Notes: a model not told the origin generated them from the sequence alone. A stretch of 64,000 nt of DNA from Paludibacter sp. (GCA_028692715.1 JAQUWU010000027.1:1-64000), one strand, 5' to 3'. Positions 52,801-61,970 are shown, counted from the first letter of the stretch. Program-made: numbers and translations.

Positions 52801-53925
52801 AAAATCACGTCTACAGGGATCATATATACCCACCCCATCATTTCCTGCTGCTGCTACCAGAACAGCTGATTGATAAGCCTGTGCTAATGCCTGCTCCAGA
52901 GCAATTGAATAACCATATGTACCAATACTCATGCTGATTATATCAGCACCATTGTGTGCAGCATAATTTATCCCTTTAATAAGTGTTGCCACATCACCCG
53001 ATCCATTACTCTGCATTACTGATATGGCCATAATCAGCGCATTAGGGTCTGCTCCTGTAATTCCCAATTCATTATTACTAACAGCTGCTGCAATACCGGC
53101 ACAGTGTGTTCCATGCGAGTTAAAGTCTTTTACATTGGCTGTCTGGTTCACAAAGTCCCAACCATGAACATCATCTTTAAAACCATTCCCATCATCGTCA
53201 ACACCTTCACTTCCACTGGACTCACCCGGATTTGTCCATATATTATCTTTTAAATCGGGATGTTCCGTATCAACTCCGGTGTCAATAATAGCTATAACCG
53301 GGCGTTTTGTTACTGTTACAGGCCTTTGCCAAAGGGCATCTAATTTTACCGTTGGTATACCCCATTGCATTGTATACATGGGTTCTGAAGTGTAAACAGA
53401 AGGATTTTCGTCTTTTATAGTTTTTTGTTTAACAATCGTCTTTATATCCTGTACCGGTTCACCTAAAACTGACACAATATAATTTGGTTCTGCAAATTCT
53501 ACTTCTGGTAATGCTTTCAATTCCTCTATCAATTCAAAATTTGTTTTAACAGAAGTGGTGCTTACTTTTACCCGATAAAGCTGGTTCAAACTTGTTTCAG
53601 TTACCGTTTCACCTGAATATGCTTTGGCTTTTCGCATAACCCGGTTTGGATTATCGTTGGGTAACAATTGTTCTACTTCCTGCAGGTCGTATTGTCCTAA
53701 CACCCTGTCGACAGTACTAATACCAGAAATAATTTTACTCGGACCTGACTTAACCATAGTTGCCACTGTACCGCTTTTGAATTTCACCAGCAATTCATTC
53801 TGTACGCAATTGTAACGGCTTGATTGCTGATCAACTTTAATTACTCCATCCTGATTGTTTCTGTCCTGTGCTTCAACAAAAACAATTATTGATAAAAGAA
53901 CCAGGTAAATAATAATTCTTTTCAT
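49831..53925 (-). CDS. Secreted subtilisin-family (S8) protease with dockerin and T9SS tail
   Basis: 1364 residues. Signal peptide (1-19), an I9-like propeptide region (about 40-155), then the S8 catalytic domain with Asp215 (IAIIDTGVD), His271 (SHGTHCAG), oxyanion Asn362 (AAAGND) and Ser456 (FNGTSMATPLVAG). A beta-sandwich and a parallel-beta stretch follow, and a fibronectin III module (about 1000-1090). A type I dockerin at about 1095-1152 has two EF-hand-like loops, GDANGSLAVDVADV and DVNTDKYIDVLDIV. The C-terminal Por-type sorting domain (KVYPNPFTNTINISYS ... YLKE) follows. It lies 6 bp after the cohesin-like gene, so it is cotranscribed. The dockerin would anchor it to cohesins, possibly those of the neighbour. 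Catalytic residues are complete. Confidence 0.9.
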   Translation of the reverse strand: MKRIIIYLVLLSIIVFVEAQDRNNQDGVIKVDQQSSRYNCVQNELLVKFKSGTVATMVKSGPSKIISGISTVDRVLGQYDLQEVEQLLPNDNPNRVMRKAKAYSGETVTETSLNQLYRVKVSTTSVKTNFELIEELKALPEVEFAEPNYIVSVLGEPVQDIKTIVKQKTIKDENPSVYTSEPMYTMQWGIPTVKLDALWQRPVTVTKRPVIAIIDTGVDTEHPDLKDNIWTNPGESSGSEGVDDDGNGFKDDVHGWDFVNQTANVKDFNSHGTHCAGIAAAVSNNELGITGADPNALIMAISVMQSNGSGDVATLIKGINYAAHNGADIISMSIGTYGYSIALEQALAQAYQSAVLVAAAGNDGVGIYDPCRRDFKKGGPLYPGAFTFVLGVQASQQDISQTTGSHLSAWSNYDCDGPVYSGYSEEKLYNYELLAPGANIISTVPGGQYRTFNGTSMATPLVAGGISALMERKEFVSQELLWSTLLQSANENVDFDAAYTLIPKPELNIVAMETNDTLSGDKDMRPDAGEYMDIYPTIRNSGGNVDSVYFQLTFDEFEDTTTVKILNDSVSLGYSLTSYAKMKSKSPIRIKINPNVVDGRNIKLVLKAWYGNHEGEVSQKLLLNVENGVELKGMLTEDMTLTPDKNYIVTSSLAIPSGVTLTIRPGVIIKFREKTSISSKGVVIAIGKPDSLISFTKSDLSSSWDGITLTSWNDKIRYCLFEYCSKSLDMGLVNIEHCIFKNNFSSIIGSGYKLYSNLTNNVLSPLNAGSSFYSNVINNQVYGTYLGLYSDVPGWNSGANNSNVFSNYSEAYLANCSYYSQYKTPTLISHLKNYWGASKEKIIRKSIIDFASSPLTTFGMVDLSVKAVNPYSEAHGIVWKVLVNGFDAQDAFDSIPPLGVGRHKFVVYFNRPMNKNFPPMIAMGVRPPYTQSVIGEDGSWNEGGNIYTAYYTVKAVGTGEGLNRIYVANAKDDENFEIPFENQRFNVIVQAAGSMSNGFEATAGLGKVELKWERPEGYFDDLLGYNMYRYTYVNDSVCSDTTLVNPALITDTVYTDYNVVPGKTYNYMYKVLRTNLTENEYSKVVSSKALTASKGDANGSLAVDVADVVTTVNYVTNQNPQPFIFDAADVNTDKYIDVLDIVGIINIILNPKSPAPDARISSSAIYSIENGILYVESPVALGGVQFKIHANKDSVNIQTLEALNGFEQASQWLNDSTYLLLAYSLSAKEISNGKNALLRLGEGTSLMEIVLSDTNGSNIIAVNNNTTNLIKTEGNQLLKVYPNPFTNTINISYSISNNNYTDVEVFVTDISGRIISVLNKNSVNNGCYTFSWSPVNILSSGIYFCSFRVNGKIIQTEKLIYLKE

Positions 53926-53931
53926 ATTGAT

Positions 53932-56079
53932 TTATTTTTTGATAATTTTATATACTTTCTTCATAACAGAGTTCTCAGTAATTGCATAATAAATACCGGA
54001 AGGAATGCAACTGACATCCAATTCATTCAGCCCGGTGTTGAGAATAAATTCCTTCATCAATCTTCCATCTACTGAATATATTTTAATCTTACTGTTTTTA
54101 TAATCCTGATTTGGAAACAACAATTTGTCTACAACCGGATTTGGATAAAGCTCATTCTGACCTCTTACAATCAAATCACTGGTATTTACATCTGAAATCT
54201 TAATTATTTTATTTACTGTAGTTGCTGATGCCTTATTATTTCCATCATTGGCACTTAAAACAATTGTTCCTAACTGAATTGAATAACTGCCAGGCATTGC
54301 ATTTACTTTTACTCTCATTGGTATATTAATTAACGTTCCTGTATTTCCAATAAGTTCTTTATTTTGCAATGAAAATACAAGTATCCGCATGCAATTACTG
54401 TTTATTACAGATGTAACCAATGTATGTCCGTCTGTTCTTGTTCCTAATGAAATACTGTCCTTTGCTATTTCAAATGCTTCGGTTGGATATGTCAAATCAA
54501 ACTGAACTGCAGTAATATTGGAGTAATTATTCAGGTAAACGGGGATTTTCGTATAAGCTGTTTTTGTTACTATCTGATCAGGTATTTCCAGGATATTGGG
54601 TTCATACCTGTTGGTTGTCAGGCTAATTTCAACCATTTTATTGGTTGGGCTGTTAGAATAAATTTTTAATTTACCTGTATATTGACCTTCCTGATTTCCA
54701 TTATAATACACCGGTATACGATAACTCTGCCAAGGTTTAATAGTCAATGGCAATGTTAGTTTATTTATAAAATCAGGATTGGTATAAACTAAGCTGTTAA
54801 TTACGAGATTGGCATTTCCATAATTATATATCGTCTGATAAGATGTGTCTTCCTGATTCACCGGACTGCTTCCCATATCAAGTGAATACTGTGGACAATA
54901 GATATTAGGACTTTTTATTTCAACAGTTCCGGCATACACATCTGAACACATGTTTATACCAGAGGTATTGGATAAAACTGTATTGACAGGATTGAGCGTA
55001 TAATTTCCATACTGACCTTTCAGTTTCAGACGAAAACTCGCCAAATTTCCTTCATTCCCTGTGAAAGCATCATTTTGTGACGAAAAAGCAAGCAAGGTTA
55101 ATTTCCCCTGATTATATGAAGCTGAACAGATATGGTTTGTTTTCCTTGTTGAAAGGACAAAACTACCCTTAACATATTCGAACGCATTCGAATCAACGGG
55201 AACTTCAACTTGCCACCCACAAATATTTTCCATATTTTTCATATTCATATTTATAGTGACTGAATCACCACAATTTCCCATTGCATTTGCGATGTAAATT
55301 TCGTTTACGGAATACGGATTTCCCTTTACAGTAACTTTTTGTACTATATTATCTGAAGAATTAGATATGATCGTCAGGTTGGATTCAAAACTACCAAATG
55401 TTTGGGTGTTAAGAATTAAGGGCACATTAAAATTGTATCTGGGTTTAATTGTCAAAGGTAGAGTTACATTTGCAGTAATTTCAGATTTAGAAGACACCAA
55501 GCTACTAATTACTAAATCTTTATTTCCTGAATTTGAAATGTTCAGATATTGTGTATGTGCGCTTCGGATAGGTACTCTTCCAAAATCAATCAAATAATCA
55601 TTTAGAACTAATAATGGACTTTGAATGGTGATTGAACCGGATTGAACATTAGTAGTTATTTTATTGCCATTCTCATCTGAAACTACATAATTTACAGCAT
55701 TCAAAGTATAATCTCCTGGTAAATTTTTAAGTTTTATTTTAAATGTCAATACCACTCCATTATTTCCCAACAAAGTGGTCTGATTAAGTGAAAAAACAAA
55801 TACTTTTAATGTATCATTGACAAGTTTTGCAACTAACGAATGGTTGTTTGACCTGTTGATATTTAACTCGCATGAATTTTCTATATATTTTAATTGAGGT
55901 GGCAGGGGTATCATCAATTGCAAAGCCACAACATTCGAAGGGTTTGACAGATCTACAGATACAGTCTGTTCTGAATCAGGAGAACCAACAACAGAAGAAA
56001 TAGCAAGTGAATTTTGGGCAAATATATCAAAATAGCCCATTACTATAAACAACAAAACAAAACAGGCTTTTCCCTTCAT
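53932..56079 (-). CDS. Secreted cohesin-like repeat protein with T9SS tail
   Basis: 715 residues from the ATG at 56079 (signal peptide KACFVLLFIVMGYFDIFA). The longer frame to 56310 only adds non-secretory sequence. Three cohesin-like modules are seen, each with the pattern V-x-L/V ... ALQLMIPLPPQLKYI, GWQVEVPVDSNAFEYV or AVQFDLTYPTEAFEIA, then LxVFSLxN/S, TGNxGxL, F-x-L/I-K and GxYTLN. Between them lie two ASH/choice-of-anchor-type beta-sandwiches (IDFGRVPIRSAHTQYLNISNSG; LDMGSSPVNQEDTSYQTIYNYG). It ends in a Por-type tail (NELYPNPVVDKLL ... IKK). Paired with the dockerin protease 6 bp downstream, it looks like a scaffold. Cohesin assignment is by pattern and needs a profile. Confidence 0.65.
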   Translation of the reverse strand: MKGKACFVLLFIVMGYFDIFAQNSLAISSVVGSPDSEQTVSVDLSNPSNVVALQLMIPLPPQLKYIENSCELNINRSNNHSLVAKLVNDTLKVFVFSLNQTTLLGNNGVVLTFKIKLKNLPGDYTLNAVNYVVSDENGNKITTNVQSGSITIQSPLLVLNDYLIDFGRVPIRSAHTQYLNISNSGNKDLVISSLVSSKSEITANVTLPLTIKPRYNFNVPLILNTQTFGSFESNLTIISNSSDNIVQKVTVKGNPYSVNEIYIANAMGNCGDSVTINMNMKNMENICGWQVEVPVDSNAFEYVKGSFVLSTRKTNHICSASYNQGKLTLLAFSSQNDAFTGNEGNLASFRLKLKGQYGNYTLNPVNTVLSNTSGINMCSDVYAGTVEIKSPNIYCPQYSLDMGSSPVNQEDTSYQTIYNYGNANLVINSLVYTNPDFINKLTLPLTIKPWQSYRIPVYYNGNQEGQYTGKLKIYSNSPTNKMVEISLTTNRYEPNILEIPDQIVTKTAYTKIPVYLNNYSNITAVQFDLTYPTEAFEIAKDSISLGTRTDGHTLVTSVINSNCMRILVFSLQNKELIGNTGTLINIPMRVKVNAMPGSYSIQLGTIVLSANDGNNKASATTVNKIIKISDVNTSDLIVRGQNELYPNPVVDKLLFPNQDYKNSKIKIYSVDGRLMKEFILNTGLNELDVSCIPSGIYYAITENSVMKKVYKIIKK

Positions 56080-56339
56080 AATAAATAATACACATTTAAT
56101 CGCTTCTGCCAGATCATTCAGATAAATAATATCGAAAGGTGGCTCATCTTTAAAAATAGTTCGTAAGTCCATAATATCACATTCATAACTTTCGCCTACT
56201 CTCTCTGCTTTTCGGCCTCCGCACACACTAATTTTCCCTAAAATTATGCAAATAAAACATAAATGATTCAGTAACTTTATAAAGCATTGAATTGGCTTTC
56301 GGAACGACAATGATTAGCTCTTTATCGTATAAAATTAGT

Positions 56340-56520
56340 CGTGGCGGAGAGACAAGGTGATGAGTTATGAGATTTGAGTTCTGAGTTCTGAGATTTGAGA
56401 ATTAAGCACTGAGAATTAAACCTGTAACACGTTTGATTAATTGAGAATCACTTCTGAAATTCAAAAACGCCAAACACGAAACGCCAAACACGAAACATGA
56501 AACCCTGAAACTCTAAACCA
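56340..56520. repeat. Low-complexity imperfect tandem repeats
   Basis: Short imperfect repeats in the gap between the cohesin-like gene and the sensor kinase gene: GAGATTTGAG/TTCTGAG units (56362-56415), then CGCCAAACACGAAA twice and relatives (56468-56515). No open frame. Possibly slippage-derived filler. Confidence 0.6.
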
Positions 56521-56551
56521 ACAGTCATACACCCGGGAGACAATATGGATT

Positions 56552-59545
56552 TCAGCACTGTACAGTAACGACCCAGCTTACACCGCCTTTGTCATTTTCG
56601 GAAACAGTAAGTGCATGCTTGTCGGGGAAGTATTTTGCAAGTTGTGCAAGGGTGATTTTTAGACCCTTGGAAGTGGATTTAGATATCACATCGTGGTACG
56701 TTTGGCCACTCAGCCCTTTACCGTTGTCGGAAATACTGTAAATAATACTGTCTTCAGTCGCTGCAATGCTAAAGTCAATACGTGGATTCGTTATTTCTTT
56801 TGTAAAAGCATGTTTAAATATATTCTCCACAAAAGGCTGAAACAGAAATGGGATAATAAGTATTTCGCTTATGTTCAATTGCTGATCAACATCCAACACT
56901 ATCTCTACATTTTCGTTGAACCGGAGCTTTTCAAGCTCAATATAACGCAGGGTATTGTCAATCTCATCTTTTAACGGTATGAGTCTTTCACCTGAATTTT
57001 GCATAATTGCCCGCAGAAACTTTGCAAAATATCCGGTATATTCCAGCGTTTTATCAGTGTCGTTTTTCAGTATCAGATTCTGAATCGAACTCAGGGCATT
57101 GAATATAAAATGTGGCTTTAAGAGTAACTGTAAGGTGTCTAATCTTAACTGCAATTCGGTGGCCTCCATTTGTGATTTAGCAGCCTTCTCCTTTAGTTTC
57201 CTCACCCGAATCCTGTATGTAAAATAAAATCCGAATCCACTAAATACAATCGCTAAAACGATATAAAACCACATTTGCAAATAAAATGGTTTTGGAATAT
57301 TGAAACTTAACAAATGTACAATTGTCTTTTTGCCATTTGTATCATCCGTAATCCTGAGATATAAATCAGTTATGCCGTACTGAGGACTGGTGATTTTTAT
57401 ACTTCCCGGAGAGGCTACAGCCGACCATGAATTATCGCTACCTATGCGGTATGAGTATTGTAAATTTTCGGGATACGGATGATTGTTTATTTCCCAGCTT
57501 ACAACTATTTCAGCAGGCTTTTGATCAAATTTAATTTTACCTGCCTTCGAAAAGTTCCGGCTGATACTATCTGTAGAAACTGTAAGGGCCGAAAGTTTCC
57601 AGTTCAATTTTAAATTGCGGAGTTTTTTTACATCAACCAGATATATACCGGCAGTTGTAGCTGCGTAAATTTTGTCGTTAAGCACTGTGGCCGTCCTGAC
57701 AATAAGATCGCTGGGTAAACCATAAGTATGATCAATCAGATACACATTATCCCGGTCGAGCACAAATCCACCTTTGTTTGTGGCCACAATTATCAACCCG
57801 TTTCCGGCACGGACAAAATAACTCTCTATCACACCAAACTGTCTCAGATCAATTAGCTTTGTCATCAACAAAGAATCTTTTACATAAATACCTTTGTACA
57901 AAACATTTGACTGATCGACCGACACAAAACTATTCTCTCCCAATCTATCGTTGTGTGTGGGCAGATGTACATTTCCAAGTTTTTCGAAACACTTATACAA
58001 GGTGTCGTTTTGTATATACAGATACATTCGTTGGTTTTCGCTTGCAAGCAGGTATGTGGTATCATTCAACCTGCAATGCCCGCTTACATCCCTGGGGTTC
58101 GTCTTTCCCTTTATCCAATGTTTAAAAACAAAGTGCTTTCCTTTACCGAAGTCCCCACAAAATTCAGAATTTCCATAATCACGAAAAACCAGCACATCAT
58201 TTTTGCTCAGGAAGCACAACCTCCCATCGGAGCCGGAAAATATATAATCCAGAATATTCAGGTCGTAGTCGAGCCGTATTTCGGCAAAGTTCGAGTTAAT
58301 CACCAGATAGTCGGCAGAAATACTTAAATCGCGAAATCTCTTTTCTGCATTTAAAACAACATCGTCGAAAGTACGAACCGGTTTGTACCGATCCATAAAT
58401 TTTGTGACATCAGTCATAGTGACCGACTTTATCAATCGGCGCTCCCTGTATAGTTGTAATGTGTCATTCTTCAAAACAAACATCCTCCCATCAGACATTT
58501 TCATATCTAGAATATCGGATTTTTCTTCGAAGGGCAATTTTACAACAATTTCATTCAAATCAATCACATACAAACCCTTATCAATCGATGCTACATATAA
58601 TTTATTCAGCAGCTTATCGTACTCAACATCCAGAAGCTGATTACTGTTTATGCCCATAGCTTCATTCATTCTTTGCATGTTTTTTCCACGAAGCTTATAC
58701 AGTCCACCACTATTATCTCTCACTCCCCAACAGGCTGCAAACATTTCTTTGTCTGATGTATTGGCAAACTCCCAGATAACAGTATTAATGGCAATTGAGT
58801 CGGGTTTTGCTCCCGACAAATACCGGTCTGCTTTCCAGAATAAAAGATTATGATGATCAGATTCGTTGAAACGGGTACGGGAAAGGAATAAAGTGCCATT
58901 GTGCTGATAAGCCGAATAATTCCATTTGTTTTCAAACTGTTTAAAACGAATGTTCCTGAAAGTCTTTTGTTCCGGATTTATCTCAAAAGTGCCATAAAAA
59001 AACGACTGGAAATACAATTTACTTTTGTATTCAAAAAAATCGAGAATTTGAAAGGAATCTCTTTCGCTCAGATTTTTAAAAGGAACGAATTCACGTTTTT
59101 GATAATCGAAAACATTGAGTCCGGCTTCAGTACCTATAAAAAGATATTTTCCAAAAGATTTCAACTTTCGGATCGAATTGTTGGCACGTGAACGTGGCAA
59201 TTGATAATTGTAGAATTTGTTGTTCCTGTATTCATACAATCCATTGCCAAATGACCCAAACCACAGCGAACTGTCGGGACATTGTTCAATTTCCCATATT
59301 TTACTGTAATCAAGACCATTGGAATACAGGTAATTCTTTATTCCATTTCCTGTAATACAGCTTACGCCATTGTCGGTTCCCAGCCAGACACGATGTATGT
59401 GATCAATGAAAATTTTGCGTACACCATTACTTGCAATGCCATTTTTAGCATTGTAGTTCACCGTATTATAGGCAGCTGCATTTAAAAACAGCCCTATAAA
59501 CACAAGTAAAAGATAATATTTATGATATCTTCCCGATAAATTCAT
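56552..59545 (-). CDS. LytS-type sensor histidine kinase with Reg_prop propeller
   Basis: 997 residues. Signal peptide (LLLVFIGLFLNAAA), a Reg_prop propeller (repeats such as HRVWLGTDNGVSCI, SLWFGSFGNGLYEY), a Y_Y_Y domain (VVSWEINNHPYPENLQYSYRIG), one membrane helix (WFYIVLAIVFSGFGFYF), then a His_kinase domain with phospho-acceptor His in LLKPHFIFNALSSIQ, FLFQPFVENIFKHAF, and an ATP lid (ISDNGKGL). Its gene overlaps the end of the response-regulator gene by 26 bp. It probably senses a periplasmic ligand and controls the secreted cohesin/protease genes downstream, which is inferred from order only. Confidence 0.9.
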   Translation of the reverse strand: MNLSGRYHKYYLLLVFIGLFLNAAAYNTVNYNAKNGIASNGVRKIFIDHIHRVWLGTDNGVSCITGNGIKNYLYSNGLDYSKIWEIEQCPDSSLWFGSFGNGLYEYRNNKFYNYQLPRSRANNSIRKLKSFGKYLFIGTEAGLNVFDYQKREFVPFKNLSERDSFQILDFFEYKSKLYFQSFFYGTFEINPEQKTFRNIRFKQFENKWNYSAYQHNGTLFLSRTRFNESDHHNLLFWKADRYLSGAKPDSIAINTVIWEFANTSDKEMFAACWGVRDNSGGLYKLRGKNMQRMNEAMGINSNQLLDVEYDKLLNKLYVASIDKGLYVIDLNEIVVKLPFEEKSDILDMKMSDGRMFVLKNDTLQLYRERRLIKSVTMTDVTKFMDRYKPVRTFDDVVLNAEKRFRDLSISADYLVINSNFAEIRLDYDLNILDYIFSGSDGRLCFLSKNDVLVFRDYGNSEFCGDFGKGKHFVFKHWIKGKTNPRDVSGHCRLNDTTYLLASENQRMYLYIQNDTLYKCFEKLGNVHLPTHNDRLGENSFVSVDQSNVLYKGIYVKDSLLMTKLIDLRQFGVIESYFVRAGNGLIIVATNKGGFVLDRDNVYLIDHTYGLPSDLIVRTATVLNDKIYAATTAGIYLVDVKKLRNLKLNWKLSALTVSTDSISRNFSKAGKIKFDQKPAEIVVSWEINNHPYPENLQYSYRIGSDNSWSAVASPGSIKITSPQYGITDLYLRITDDTNGKKTIVHLLSFNIPKPFYLQMWFYIVLAIVFSGFGFYFTYRIRVRKLKEKAAKSQMEATELQLRLDTLQLLLKPHFIFNALSSIQNLILKNDTDKTLEYTGYFAKFLRAIMQNSGERLIPLKDEIDNTLRYIELEKLRFNENVEIVLDVDQQLNISEILIIPFLFQPFVENIFKHAFTKEITNPRIDFSIAATEDSIIYSISDNGKGLSGQTYHDVISKSTSKGLKITLAQLAKYFPDKHALTVSENDKGGVSWVVTVQC

Positions 59546-60254
59546 CTCTTTTTCTGACCGAGAGTGGTATTCTTAATCCATTCTTCAGCACAATCATATA
59601 CTCATCTTTCTTTATTAATTCACTAATATGATCGAGGTTAATGATGTATGATTTGTGAGTTCTGAAAAAATTAAATTCTTTGGTCATTTCTTCAAAATCG
59701 CCCAAAGGTTTTGAAATGACAATGCTTCGTCCATCAATAGTATTGATTTCGCAATATGAACCTGCGGCTTTCGCGTACAGAAAAATACATTCTTCGATAA
59801 ATACTGACCCATATTGAGTTGTCAATGTAATTTTCCGGGAATCTCCTTTTCGTATATTAAAAAGATTGATTGCATTTTTTTGTTTTTCTGCTTTTCTGAG
59901 TTCGTATTTCTTTAAGAGCGATAAAATGTCTATTTTATCTACCGGTTTTAGCAAATAATCAAATGCATTGTTTTTGATTGCTTTAATAGCAAATTCCTCG
60001 TGTGCCGTAGTAAAAACCACTTCGAATTTTGCATCGCCATTGAAATAGTCAAACAATTTAAACCCATTTTCATTAGGCATTTCTATATCCAGGAAAACAA
60101 TATCAGGATTTGTGTTTCTGATCAGGCTTACACCTTCAGCAATATTATCGGCAATTCCGGTGATATGAATATGTGAATTGAAATACCGTTCAATAATATT
60201 CTTCAGGTACTCTGACGAATTTTTTTCATCGTCAATTATAACTGCTAATAACAT
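59520..60254 (-). CDS. LytTR-family response regulator
   Basis: 244 residues. The N-terminal receiver has VIIDDEKN, the phospho-acceptor Asp in PDIVFLDIEMPNENG, and the conserved Lys in LLKPVDK. The C-terminal LytTR DNA-binding domain (about 145-244) contains FIEECIFLYAKAAGSYCEI and FFRTHKSYIINLDHI. It is the first gene of the pair and the partner of the overlapping kinase. LytTR proteins bind direct repeats; no clear site is seen upstream. Confidence 0.92.
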   Translation of the reverse strand: MLLAVIIDDEKNSSEYLKNIIERYFNSHIHITGIADNIAEGVSLIRNTNPDIVFLDIEMPNENGFKLFDYFNGDAKFEVVFTTAHEEFAIKAIKNNAFDYLLKPVDKIDILSLLKKYELRKAEKQKNAINLFNIRKGDSRKITLTTQYGSVFIEECIFLYAKAAGSYCEINTIDGRSIVISKPLGDFEEMTKEFNFFRTHKSYIINLDHISELIKKDEYMIVLKNGLRIPLSVRKRDEFIGKIS

Positions 60255-60842
60255 ATTTATAATAATTTTGAAGTGATAAAGATATAATAATTTTTAGAAA
60301 ATAATCAACTCATTAAAAAATAAAAATCCGAAAAACAACAATTGGTTGTTTCCCGGATTCTAATTGCGTAAACAACAGATAGTAAAATTACTATTCTGAC
60401 AAACTCACTCTGAAATCAAACGTTTCAACAATACCCAAAACACATACAAATGTAACAGAGCATTTTCGTTTTACCGGTATAATCTAAAGATTTGCCAATA
60501 AAATTAATCCGGTTTTTCAATCAGCTCACACAAAAATACTACTAATCATATCTTTATTTTTGCACTTTTCATAAACACACAATATAAACTTCTAAACAGA
60601 ATAGAATTTCTTTTAAACGTTTACTGAGCGTATCATATCTAAATAAAAACAAGGTAGAATTGATCAATCAACCTCTAATCTCTACTGATATATAATTCTA
60701 CTGATATAATGAAATTAAAGACAGATGAAAAAAAAATTTGAAGGTTCAAAAAAAATAGATTTGTTATCGTAAAATAATTGTAAAACAATAAGATAACCTG
60801 CAAACACGTATGAATTAAATAAATCTCAAATGAGATTGATAT
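60255..60842. other. Gene-free region with a hairpin
   Basis: 588 bp between the response-regulator start and the GNAT gene stop. AATCCG ... AACAACAATTGGTTGTT ... CGGATT (60325-60359) forms a hairpin with an internal bulge, possibly regulatory for the response-regulator gene or a stray terminator. The rest is AT-rich with no frame of interest. Confidence 0.5.
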
Positions 60843-61394
60843 TTAACAATTAGAAGGGGTGATTTTTGTATTCAGAGACAACATTCTAAATATCCTATTT
60901 GATAGAAAATCGTCATGTGAAAGTTTAAACTTAAAGCAGTCTCCCTTTTCGTTTTTACCTATTTCTTTAAATCCTGTGCCTGTTATTAAATTGTAAGCTT
61001 TTACATTATCAATTCTACACGTTGTGAAAATCCAATTTATTTTAAACTCATCAAAACAGTATTTAATGATAAGATACCATGCTTCAGTTCTTGCTAATTT
61101 TTCAATAAAAGAATTATTAGTTCCACCACCATGCAGTTCCACTTCATCTCTCACCTTTATGAGTTCTAAATAGCCTACAATCCTGAAACTTGAATTTAAC
61201 CGGAATATCAAGTGAGTATACCATTTTGACTTTTCAATTCCAATCAGATAGTTGTCTTTATCAAAGTTTTCTCCAAAAATAAAAGTTAGATCATCGGTTG
61301 TGAAATACTCATTCAAGTCTATAAGAGGAAAATCACATTTTTCAACGTGAACATATTTTCCTGTTAATTTATATTTAAAGTCTGCTGTATTCAT
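60843..61394 (-). CDS. GNAT-family N-acetyltransferase
   Basis: 183 residues. FRIVGYLELIKVRDEVELHGG followed by RTEAWYLIIKYCFDEFKINWIFTTCRIDNVKAYNLITGTGFKEIG matches the RimJ/RimL type of GNAT fold. The acetyl-CoA-binding Q/RxxGxG/A segment is degenerate here (EKLARTEAWYL), which is a caution about activity. Substrate unknown. Two copies of a palindrome stand in its 5' leader. Confidence 0.65.
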   Translation of the reverse strand: MNTADFKYKLTGKYVHVEKCDFPLIDLNEYFTTDDLTFIFGENFDKDNYLIGIEKSKWYTHLIFRLNSSFRIVGYLELIKVRDEVELHGGGTNNSFIEKLARTEAWYLIIKYCFDEFKINWIFTTCRIDNVKAYNLITGTGFKEIGKNEKGDCFKFKLSHDDFLSNRIFRMLSLNTKITPSNC

Positions 61395-61399
61395 AAAAA

Positions 61400-61428
61400 A
61401 AGTGCACTTTATAAATATAAGTGCACTT
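61400..61428. promoter_or_regulatory. Paired AAGTGCACTT palindromes
   Basis: AAGTGCACTT at 61400-61409 and again at 61419-61428. Each is a perfect palindrome, and the two can pair with one another as a hairpin with a 9-base loop. They lie just upstream of the GNAT start and just after the zinc-ribbon stop, so they could be an operator or a terminator. Confidence 0.6.
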
Positions 61429-61436
61429 GAATGTTT

Positions 61437-61577
61437 TTAGCGGTTGTTTTTCCACTCTCTCTGACATCTAACACTGCAAAAATGTGTTCCAGCAATGCCA
61501 TCACATGGCGTCGATGACCCGTTGTATTCAAACTCGCATCCACAATTTGTACATCTGTACGTTCTTTTACCTCCCAT
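61437..61577 (-). CDS. 46-residue zinc-ribbon protein
   Basis: This small gene starts at the ATG at 61577 and reads MGGKRTYRCTNCGCEFEYNG, then STPCDGIAGTHFCSVRCQRE, then WKNNR. Cysteines at 9, 12, 14, 25, 34 and 38 make two metal-binding knuckles (CxxCxC and CxxxC), like small zinc-ribbon or ribosome/RNA-associated proteins. It is upstream of the GNAT gene on the same strand, 42 bp away, so the two may be cotranscribed. The dense cysteine pattern argues that it is real despite its size. Confidence 0.65.
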   Translation of the reverse strand: MGGKRTYRCTNCGCEFEYNGSSTPCDGIAGTHFCSVRCQREWKNNR

Positions 61578-61863
61578 AATGTAATAGTATTAAATTTAAC
61601 AGCAAGTAATCTAAAATCATATGAATATCACTGTATTATTTATAAGAAAATATATAAAAGAGTTTATATAGAAGCCATTAAGATTTCCGTAAATGCCATT
61701 ATTCTTATTTATCGTATAATATATAACCCAATTGATGTTTTTGATGGATTTGTGATTTAGAGTAAGATATTGATGAATATCCATAAATACAGGTAAAACA
61801 AACTGCACTTTTAAATATTCAATCATATAAGAAAAATAAAGTTTAGGATATAAATCAATCAGT

Positions 61864-61970
61864 TTAAATCACAAATAGTTCCTTCTCAAACTTATCAATC
61901 AGCGCTACCACTTTTGCAAAGTCATTCAAGAATTCAAAGTTAGATATTTCATCAGGTAAGGCTACTGTCG
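61864..61970 (-). repeat. Dispersed C-terminal coding remnant, copy 2
   Basis: The minus-strand frame LPDEISNFEFLNDFAKV, continuing through LIDKFEKELFVI to a stop at 61864, is similar to copy 1 at 49671-49775. No start codon. The AGGACT hairpin abuts it on the same side as in copy 1. Confidence 0.55.

Noticed and set aside
56080-56310. Longer N-terminus of the cohesin-like protein
   Set aside because: The added residues are non-secretory and precede a clear signal peptide at the ATG at 56079.
61617-61826. 69-codon minus-strand open frame
   Set aside because: Extremely AT-driven Ile/Asn/Phe composition, no domain, no partner; likely a chance opening.
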